Origin: Methanomassiliicoccales archaeon
Lineage (GTDB): Archaea; Thermoplasmatota; Thermoplasmata; Methanomassiliicoccales; JACIVX01
DNA length: 8,756 nt
Assembly: GCA_024464195.1 (NCBI GenBank)
Contig: JANHAK010000039.1
Coordinates: 1 to 8,756, forward strand
Reading direction: 5' to 3'
In this document: one piece after another, positions 1 through 4,107 of the stretch
Layout of the letters: every line of letters starts with the position of its first letter
Position numbering within the stretch: position 1 is the first letter of the stretch
Program-made: the position numbers and the translations under genes
Notes under the pieces: model-generated
Databases searched by the model: none
What the model was told of the DNA's origin: nothing
What the model saw: the letters and a program-made list of their open reading frames with translations, nothing else

Positions 1-1
1 G

Positions 2-265
2 GGATACAAGGTTAACATTTTTGGATACGGCGAAGGGGTTATGACGATCAAAGAAGGACAGGACCCAAAACGATTTCCAAACATTGGGAAGATTCTTCAC
101 GATCTCGCTGAAAAGGGAGTGACGATTGCCGTTTGTGAAACTTGCTGCGCAGCTCGGGGCATCAAGAGGGGCGAGGAAATCAAAGGTTCAAAGATCGGGA
201 GTCTAACGAACGATCTTTCGAAATTTGTAGCAGAAAGTGATCGAATGATAACGCTGGCGAGGTGA
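2..265 (+). CDS. DsrE/TusD-like sulfur-relay family protein, 3' part only
   Basis: The reading frame is open from the first full codon in the window (base 2), so the start lies upstream and the ATG at 41 is internal. The visible 87 residues match the C-terminal two thirds of a DsrE/TusD-like small protein: a 'VNIFGYGEGV' strand and loop, a 'PKRFPNIGKIL' helix, then 'GVTIAVCETCCAARGI' and 'KIGSLTNDLSKFVAESDRMI'. The cysteines, in a CxxCC pattern encoded at about 134-148, sit where this family carries its persulfide-forming cysteine. Family members pass sulfane sulfur between proteins, for example in TusBCD for tRNA 2-thiouridine and in DsrEFH for sulfur oxidation. The next gene is a DsrF/TusC-like partner 4 bases downstream, which supports a heteromer. 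The substrate cannot be told from sequence. Family assignment is fairly sure; the pathway is not. Confidence 0.85.
   Translation, partial: GYKVNIFGYGEGVMTIKEGQDPKRFPNIGKILHDLAEKGVTIAVCETCCAARGIKRGEEIKGSKIGSLTNDLSKFVAESDRMITLAR
259..265 (+). promoter_or_regulatory. Ribosome binding site overlapping the upstream stop codon
   Basis: GAGGTGA is a strong archaeal Shine-Dalgarno match and ends 4 bases before the ATG at 270. Its last three bases are the TGA stop of the upstream DsrE-like gene, so the two genes are probably translationally coupled. It also decides the start: the in-frame TTG at 267 would lie only one base from this site. Confidence 0.8.
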
Positions 266-269
266 ATTG

Positions 270-629
270 ATGGCTGAAAGTATCGTTGTACTGATCACAA
301 AGCCACCGTATGGCACGGAAGATGCATTTGCGGGTCTTCGACTTGCTCTTGCAATGATCGCAAGCGGTATCATTGAAAAGACATCAGTTGTATTGATTGG
401 TGACGGAACGCTAAATGCAGTCGCATCTCAGAAACCAACGGCAATTGAAATGCCTTCCAATCTCGAAGCGATCCAGGATGTCCTCGATTTTGATGCCTCC
501 GTATACTGTGTCCAAGAAGATCTTTTTGAAAGGGTTGGCGAGATAGAGACGATGGCAGGCATTAAAATGGTGACGTGGGAGGAAGCGCGTTCGATTATTT
601 CGGAACACCAACTCGTTACGACTTTTTGA
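270..629 (+). CDS. DsrF/TusC-like sulfur-relay family protein
   Basis: A complete small protein of 119 residues, the usual size for DsrE/F-type subunits. It opens with a hydrophobic strand followed by 'TKPPYGTEDAFAGLRLALAM' (about residues 10-29), the TusC/DsrF hallmark, then 'VVLIGDGTLNAV' (40-51), a typical second strand and loop. A single cysteine, C80, lies in 'ASVYCVQEDL'. It is predicted to be cytosolic and to form a hetero-oligomer with the DsrE/TusD-like protein encoded just upstream. Bacterial three-gene sets also have a DsrH/TusB subunit. None follows here, because the gene ends at T-rich sequence and arcS begins behind its own promoter. The ATG at 270 was chosen over the TTG at 267 from ribosome-binding-site spacing. 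The role is inferred as sulfur transfer, possibly for tRNA thiolation; the acceptor is unknown. Confidence 0.8.
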   Translation: MAESIVVLITKPPYGTEDAFAGLRLALAMIASGIIEKTSVVLIGDGTLNAVASQKPTAIEMPSNLEAIQDVLDFDASVYCVQEDLFERVGEIETMAGIKMVTWEEARSIISEHQLVTTF

Positions 630-634
630 GATCT

Positions 635-670
635 CATTTTCCCCTTTTTATCATCTTTTCCTTTTCTTTT
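635..670 (+). terminator. Pyrimidine/T-rich terminator after the DsrE/F-like pair
   Basis: Just past the stop codon the plus strand has several T-runs separated by C's (ATTTTCCCCTTTTT, then TTTTCCTTTTCTTTT). Archaeal intrinsic termination commonly uses such U-rich tracts without a hairpin. The position between the DsrF-like stop and the arcS promoter fits a transcript end. Confidence 0.5.
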
Positions 671-688
671 CGCGTGCGGAGACAATTG

Positions 689-696
689 TTTTAATT
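689..696 (+). promoter_or_regulatory. TATA-like box for arcS
   Basis: TTTTAATT is centred about 27 bases before the arcS ATG at 720. That is the usual archaeal TATA-to-start distance if transcription begins at the ATG, so the mRNA is probably leaderless; no ribosome binding site precedes the ATG. The box lies inside a small inverted repeat, CAATT-N5-AATTG (683-697), which might be an operator but is short and AT-rich. Confidence 0.5.
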
Positions 697-719
697 GTTC
701 GAATTCTCATTCGCTGAGT

Positions 720-2486
720 ATGATTGAGGTGATCGCCAGGGGGGGACCCGGAAGGATTGTTAAATGGTCCCGCGGAGAAACGAGACTTGAAACGCCCAAT
801 ATCCTTTTCTTTTCATCCGAAGCTCATCCTGCCCCAACTTTCGCGCAACTGATCATCAGAATGAATGAGAATGGTCGCCGCGAGATTACCGATCCAAGCA
901 ATCGGCGGCTGATCGAGTTTCCGGCACAGGACCACATTAAGCCGTCGCTATCCTGGCTCTCAATGACTGGTGATGGCTTTTCGCTGGCATTCGAGGACAC
1001 AACGATCGTGCGTGCCGCACCTAATCAAATCACTGAATATTGTAAGGAAATCGAAAACTCAAGTACAGAAATCGTTTCATTGGAAGGCGCGTTTGAACTG
1101 AGAAGAAGTGCTAGAATGCTTGTTGAGAGTATTGTCAGTTTGAGGGAGGCCATTGGACCAAGCAAGCTGATCTACCTACCAGGGATTATGGATCCGAGTA
1201 ATCTCGCGATTCTTGTTTATCTCGGAGTCGATCTTTTTGATTCCTCACTTCTTATTTACAGTAGTCAAATCGGACGTTTGTGTCTTCCTGAGGGATCGCT
1301 GCCCGCTGACCAGGTGTCCTGGTTGCAATTAGGCGACACATGCGAGCCCATTTTAAAATTCAATCTTGAATCGGCGTGGAGGGAGCTTCAACTTGTGAAA
1401 CTCATGATGAAGCAAGGTCGCTTGAGGGAATTTGTCGAACTTCGTGCTAATGCCAATCCTTGGGCTGTAGCAGCCCTTCGTATTCTTGACCTTGAATTCT
1501 ATGAATATCAAGAGAAATACACACCGGTGGTCGGCCAGAGAATTCTTTGTAATTCGAAAGAATCGCTTTACCGACCTGACGTCTGGCGCTATCGGCGAAG
1601 AATACTCGAGCGATATAAGCCGCCTTCGAACAAGAGAGTTCTCCTTCTGCTCCCTTGTTCAGCCAAAAAACCCTATTCCTTTTCTCGGACACATCGAATT
1701 TTTGAGAATATTATTACTTCAATCGAAAACTGGCGAGTCGTGCATCAGGTGATTGTGACCTCACCTCTTGGCCTTGTTCCAAGGGAACTCGAATTGTTCT
1801 ATCCAGCCGCTCATTATGATGTGCCGGTAACTGGACATTGGGATTTAGAGGAAACATCGATCGTAGTCGAAATGATCAGGTCGCTTGCTGCACATAATTA
1901 TGTTGCCATTGTATGCCACCTGGGCGAAGGGATGAATTTTGTTAGTGAGAATATCGACTGTCTAAACACCTCCGTTGGTAGTCCAATATCGAGGGAATCA
2001 CTTGAGAATCTGAGGAAAGAACTGACTAGGATTTGCGACGGCCTGCCGCATGTGAGCAAAGAGGAAGATCGTCTTTGTGAGATGAAATCGATTGCACGGT
2101 TTCAATTTGGAGAGGGTGGGGAGATCCTCCTCGATGGATGTGAAGTGCTAGGAAAATATCCTTATCTCAAGATTATGGAAGGAGATAAACAGGTTGCCAT
2201 TCTTACCCCTGAAAGAGGAATGCTCTCTTTGACATTGAGAGGCGCTGAAAAGATTATACCCATAGGAAGAAACTGGGTCGAGATCGAGGATTTTGTATTG
2301 AAAGGAAATCTTTTCGTCGCTGGAATCAAAGATGCAGATAAGAGTTTAAGAATTGGCGATGAAGTAGTTGTGTTAAAAAGTGGATCCTTAAAGGCAGTGG
2401 GCATTGCCTCGATGTGTGGAGAGGAAATGGTACGATGCAAGCGTGGCGAAGCTGTGAAGATCAGGCATTTGACTCCAGATCAATAG
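720..2486 (+). CDS. arcS: Archaeosine synthase alpha subunit (ArcS, TGT-like with PUA domain)
   Basis: This 588-residue protein is a TGT paralogue that converts preQ0 already placed at G15 of tRNA toward archaeosine. In organisms with a radical-SAM partner (RaSEA), ArcS attaches lysine to the nitrile and the partner cleaves the adduct. The TGT-like N-terminal domain (about 1-300) includes 'LPGIMDPSNLAILVYLGVDL' (153-172). The diagnostic ArcS motif PC-x3-KPY-x2-S-x2-H is complete at 312-325 (C313, K317, Y319, S322, H325). Next come 'TSPLGLVPRELE' (347-358) and 'YPAAHYDVPVTGHWD' (361-375), the conserved core of this region. A 'FQFGEGGEILLDG' segment (461-473) starts the pre-PUA domain, and an RNA-binding PUA domain fills about 512-586. 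The length is normal for full-length ArcS. No RaSEA, QueF-like or TgtA gene lies in the window. The start follows a TATA-like box and appears leaderless. Confidence 0.95.
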   Translation: MIEVIARGGPGRIVKWSRGETRLETPNILFFSSEAHPAPTFAQLIIRMNENGRREITDPSNRRLIEFPAQDHIKPSLSWLSMTGDGFSLAFEDTTIVRAAPNQITEYCKEIENSSTEIVSLEGAFELRRSARMLVESIVSLREAIGPSKLIYLPGIMDPSNLAILVYLGVDLFDSSLLIYSSQIGRLCLPEGSLPADQVSWLQLGDTCEPILKFNLESAWRELQLVKLMMKQGRLREFVELRANANPWAVAALRILDLEFYEYQEKYTPVVGQRILCNSKESLYRPDVWRYRRRILERYKPPSNKRVLLLLPCSAKKPYSFSRTHRIFENIITSIENWRVVHQVIVTSPLGLVPRELELFYPAAHYDVPVTGHWDLEETSIVVEMIRSLAAHNYVAIVCHLGEGMNFVSENIDCLNTSVGSPISRESLENLRKELTRICDGLPHVSKEEDRLCEMKSIARFQFGEGGEILLDGCEVLGKYPYLKIMEGDKQVAILTPERGMLSLTLRGAEKIIPIGRNWVEIEDFVLKGNLFVAGIKDADKSLRIGDEVVVLKSGSLKAVGIASMCGEEMVRCKRGEAVKIRHLTPDQ

Positions 2487-2534
2487 ATCTAACGAGTCGT
2501 ATTTGAACCACTTTCGGCGACCTCCCTCGACATT

Positions 2535-2544
2535 CTTTTTAAAG
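2535..2544 (+). promoter_or_regulatory. TATA-like box upstream of the 51-codon ORF
   Basis: CTTTTTAAAG is a TATA-like element that would place a transcription start near 2566, about 17 bases before the ATG at 2583. A modest purine-rich ribosome binding site (GGAAG, 2571-2575) lies in that predicted leader. Spacing is the only support. Confidence 0.35.
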
Positions 2545-2582
2545 CAAGGGTCAATTGGTAGTTTTAGATAGGAAGTGCTCCG

Positions 2583-2738
2583 ATGGAAGAAGCGGACATC
2601 CAACACTACGATTGGGAAGAGATCTACAAATTGTTTGGTGTATCCACATCATTATATGGTGAAATTCACGATGAGCAACCATCCCTTCAGTGGGGGAAAT
2701 CAAAGCCTCCTTCCCCCCACTGTTTTCCCTTTGATTAA
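2583..2738 (+). CDS. Possible small protein of 51 residues, unknown function
   Basis: This is a short ATG-to-TAA ORF. It is supported by a TATA-like box at 2535-2544 and a GGAAG ribosome binding site 7 bases before the start. The N-terminal part looks protein-like and acidic ('EEADIQHYDWEEIYKLFG'). The C-terminal part is proline- and tryptophan-containing and lies over strong inverted repeats (2688-2736), which is unusual for coding DNA and raises the chance that the true element is an RNA or a truncated gene. The same frame reopens after two stop codons as another short ORF at 2763-2930 (55 residues), so this may be the front of a decayed gene. I do not recognise the protein. No membrane segment or metal-binding motif is visible. 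Confidence 0.35.
   Translation: MEEADIQHYDWEEIYKLFGVSTSLYGEIHDEQPSLQWGKSKPPSPHCFPFD
2688..2736 (+). repeat. Two interleaved inverted repeats (pseudoknot order)
   Basis: Stem 1 pairs CAGTGGGGGAA (2688-2698) with TTCCCCCCACTG (2711-2722), 11 base pairs with one bulged C. Stem 2 pairs AATCAAAG (2698-2705) with CTTTGATT (2729-2736), 8 perfect pairs. Their arms alternate a-b-a'-b', sharing only base 2698 at the junction, so they can form an H-type pseudoknot or two competing hairpins. Stem 2 ends at the first base of the TAA stop of the 51-codon ORF. It could act as a terminator, an attenuator or a structured RNA; the sequence alone does not decide. Confidence 0.5.
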
Positions 2739-3331
2739 TGCAAACCCCTTAGAATCTAATTCATGCAGGCCTCGAATCCTGGTGAAATTAAGTTTTATGT
2801 AATGTCGAACAAAAAGACCAGGGTGGCTTTTCACCGCTTTCCATTGATTGCTCTATTGATTTCCACTTGTCAACATTTTGATCATTCAATATACAATAAT
2901 CTTATTCAAATCAAAAAATTAATAGGATGAATTAACTACTGCTAGCATACAAAGAAGTCCGATCTTTATTGATCACTTGCATTTCGCCACGCTCCCTACT
3001 GATGATTTGGATTGGACGCAGGTCGATCTGCTTGGTTGGCCCAGCTTTGCAATCTTTATTTTCCGATTTTAATAGAAATTAAGAATACATGGGACAAAAA
3101 TGACGTAAAGCTCCGCTTTTCTGAATATAGTCATGGAAGTATACCCTCGGTGAGAATTACGAGAAGTGGTTTTATTGGTCATGACCATAAGGTAATTGAG
3201 AATGGGCGTCGGAGTCAAATGATGACTTATCAAATTGATCACAATTCATTCTTAATCAATGAAAAAAGATTGCGAAAAAAGAGGTTTCCGAGAGCGGATT
3301 TCTAGAGCTGTCGTAAAATGATTTCAAACAA
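2739..3331. other. Gene-poor stretch with only weak ORF remnants
   Basis: No convincing intact gene lies in these roughly 590 bases on either strand. The sequence is noticeably AT-rich. Three protein-like fragments are seen on the plus strand. One is ATG 2763 to TGA 2930 (55 residues, no ribosome binding site). A second, with no start codon, runs from about 2925 to a TAA at 3069-3071 and contains 'LPTDDLDWTQVDLLGWPSFA'. The third is a TTG-initiated ORF at 3012-3305 that overlaps the second in another frame. A 12-base palindrome, TGGTCATGACCA, sits at 3176-3187. The pattern suggests a decayed gene or accessory insertion, but no transposase motif, terminal repeat or integrase was recognised. 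Confidence 0.4.
3012..3305 (+). pseudogene. Possible remnant of an unrecognised gene
   Basis: An open frame of 97 codons starts at a TTG with no ribosome binding site. The C-terminal half ('FSEYSHGSIPSVRITRSGF' and a basic tail 'NEKRLRKKRFPRADF') looks protein-like. The apparent N-terminal part overlaps another open frame ending at 3071 that also looks protein-like ('FIDHLHFATLPTDDLDWTQV'). Joining the two through a single frameshift near 3045-3071 would give a longer product of about 120 residues, so a frameshifted gene is one explanation. I recognise no family. It could equally be chance open sequence in AT-rich intergenic DNA. Confidence 0.2.
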
Positions 3332-3333
3332 AG

Positions 3334-3432
3334 TGCAGGTGCCGGGATTTGAACCCGGGCCGTTGGCTATCCTCAACCAGTTGATACCGGTTATGGAAGG
3401 CCAAAATCCTAACCAGACTAGATCACACCTGC
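3334..3432 (-). tRNA. tRNA-Gly(UCC) containing a 25-base intron
   Basis: Read on the minus strand, all arms fold. The acceptor stem is GCAGGUG with CACCUGC and discriminator A73. The D stem is AUCU with GGAU and the loop carries G18-G19. The anticodon stem is UUGGC with GCCAA. A 4-base variable region is followed by T stem CCGGG with CCCGG and loop UUCAAAU. The anticodon UCC (bases 3397-3395) reads GGA and GGG glycine codons. Removing the intron (3393-3369) leaves 74 bases with anticodon loop CUUCCAA. CCA is not encoded. G15 and C48 form the usual Levitt pair, and G15 is the base that ArcS-type enzymes modify. An A10-U25 pair replaces the more common G10. A TATA-like element lies about 36 bases upstream. 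Confidence 0.95.
3369..3393 (-). other. tRNA intron at position 37/38 with bulge-helix-bulge motif
   Basis: The exon-intron junctions form a canonical archaeal splice motif. The 5' bulge is CAU, cut after A37. The central 4-base-pair helix is CUUC with GAGG. The 3' bulge is AUA, cut before A38. The intron itself folds into a 7-base-pair hairpin, AACCGGU with ACUGGUU, closing an AUCA loop. This predicts cleavage by the tRNA splicing endonuclease EndA and gives an exactly 25-base intron. Confidence 0.9.
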
Positions 3433-3463
3433 ACACGCCTTCATTTCTCCTTAACAACGATCG

Positions 3464-3475
3464 GTTTTAAATTTT
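3464..3475 (-). promoter_or_regulatory. TATA-like box for the tRNA-Gly gene
   Basis: On the minus strand this AT-rich block reads AAAAATTTAAAA. It is centred about 36 bases upstream of the mature tRNA 5' end. That would start transcription roughly 10 bases before the tRNA and leave a short leader for RNase P. Confidence 0.45.
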
Positions 3476-3571
3476 TAGCGGTCGATGTCTGGACGTCAAA
3501 AATCAATAAGATATCAAAAAACTCAATGTCGCCCTTCAATTTCACTTGCGTTCCACAATCGAAAATGATTC

Positions 3572-3596
3572 GAAGGGGTGTCTGACGCACCCCTTC
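3572..3596 (-). terminator. Hairpin terminator of the 105-residue protein gene
   Basis: GAAGGGGTG (3572-3580) and CACCCCTTC (3588-3596) form a perfect 9-base-pair GC-rich stem with a 7-base loop. It begins 8 bases past the stop codon of the minus-strand gene. On the minus strand it is followed by modestly T-rich sequence (ATCATTTTCG). It would separate this gene's transcript from the tRNA promoter downstream. Confidence 0.6.
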
Positions 3597-3604
3597 ACAG
3601 GAGA

Positions 3605-3922
3605 TCATGGCGAAGCCAGAACGATTTCCTCGAGATCGAATTTTGATGTCTCTGGTAGACTTTCAGTCATACTCCTCGCAACAGGTAAAAGATCATCGAT
3701 GAATCTCCATAATTCTCTTGCATCGATACCTGATAATTCCATTTCCTGCGCTAATCTCTTTAAATCGCTGATTGTATGATTACGCATCCAGTCAGCAACA
3801 CTTGGGTCAAATTCGGACAAATTGTCGTTCAGGTGATCTCCTGTCAATTCTGCATCCCATCCCTTAAGAGGTTTTGAGTTGTCCGACTTTTGTCGGACAA
3901 AAAACATTATGCAACCGCTCAT
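3605..3922 (-). CDS. Small acidic protein of unknown function (105 residues)
   Basis: This intact ORF is flanked by a TATA-like box 27 bases upstream of its ATG and a strong hairpin just past its stop, good evidence for a real single-gene transcript. The ATG at 3922 matches a leaderless start; a second in-frame ATG at 3907 is possible. The protein is acidic (about 20 D/E against 11 K/R) and soluble. It begins with a short hydrophobic stretch ('CIMFFV', residues 4-9), too short for a membrane segment. The body is predicted helical: 'DPSVADWMRNH' (39-49), 'ISDLKRLAQEMEL' (51-63) and 'DARELWRFIDDLLPVARSM' (67-85). I recognise no family or catalytic motif. It is transcribed divergently from the TPR-protein gene and could share regulation with it. 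A perfect hairpin sequence overlaps codons 9-15. Confidence 0.7.
   Translation of the reverse strand: MSGCIMFFVRQKSDNSKPLKGWDAELTGDHLNDNLSEFDPSVADWMRNHTISDLKRLAQEMELSGIDARELWRFIDDLLPVARSMTESLPETSKFDLEEIVLASP
3881..3898 (-). repeat. Perfect inverted repeat over the start of the 105-residue gene
   Basis: GTCCGAC-TTTT-GTCGGAC gives 7 GC-rich base pairs with a 4-base loop. In the predicted leaderless transcript it would form a stable hairpin about 25-42 bases from the 5' end, within codons 9-15. It could be a protein-binding operator or an RNA structure affecting translation, or a chance repeat. Confidence 0.5.
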
Positions 3923-3945
3923 ACTTAAGGTTTTTGCAACTTGAA

Positions 3946-3953
3946 ATATATAA
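3946..3953 (-). promoter_or_regulatory. TATA box for the 105-residue gene
   Basis: The minus strand reads ATTATATATTTC here, a near-ideal archaeal TATA element. Its centre is about 27 bases before the ATG at 3922, with no room for a leader, which predicts leaderless transcription from that ATG. Confidence 0.6.
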
Positions 3954-4088
3954 TTCTTTGACGCGCCATAATATCAAAAAACGCAGCATCGGTTTTTTTC
4001 AGGTTTTCTAACCCTCATTCAAATCCCCCTCCTATTGGATCGGAATAAAAGGTCAATTCATTGATGGCCTAATTGCGACGGCCTGGTC

Positions 4089-4098
4089 AAAAGCTTTT
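4089..4098. repeat. Palindrome just before the TPR-protein start
   Basis: AAAAGCTTTT is a perfect 10-base palindrome, flanked by TC and TGA so that it nearly extends to 14-15 bases. It ends 9 bases before the ATG at 4108. Its place in the divergent intergenic region (3923-4107) makes an operator possible. No clear TATA box or ribosome binding site for the TPR gene was found; AATAAAAG at 4044-4051 is the best weak candidate. Confidence 0.3.
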
Positions 4099-4107
4099 TG
4101 AAGTTAG

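Noticed and set aside
267..269. TTG as an alternative start of the DsrF-like gene
   Set aside because: It is only one base from the ribosome binding site, while the ATG at 270 has workable spacing and starts the conserved protein.
428..685. Minus-strand open frames opposite the DsrF-like gene
   Set aside because: They overlap a conserved plus-strand gene entirely and look like antisense artefacts.
2766..2781. CAGG-CCTCGAAT-CCTG resembles a tRNA T arm
   Set aside because: The loop is 8 bases, and no matching acceptor, D or anticodon arm could be found upstream, so it is not a tRNA gene.
2999..3005. CTGATGA resembles a C box of a C/D guide RNA
   Set aside because: No CTGA D box or internal C'/D' pair lies at the right distance downstream.
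3176..3187. 12-base palindrome TGGTCATGACCA as an operator
   Set aside because: There is a single copy, with no adjacent promoter or supported gene, so no function can be argued.
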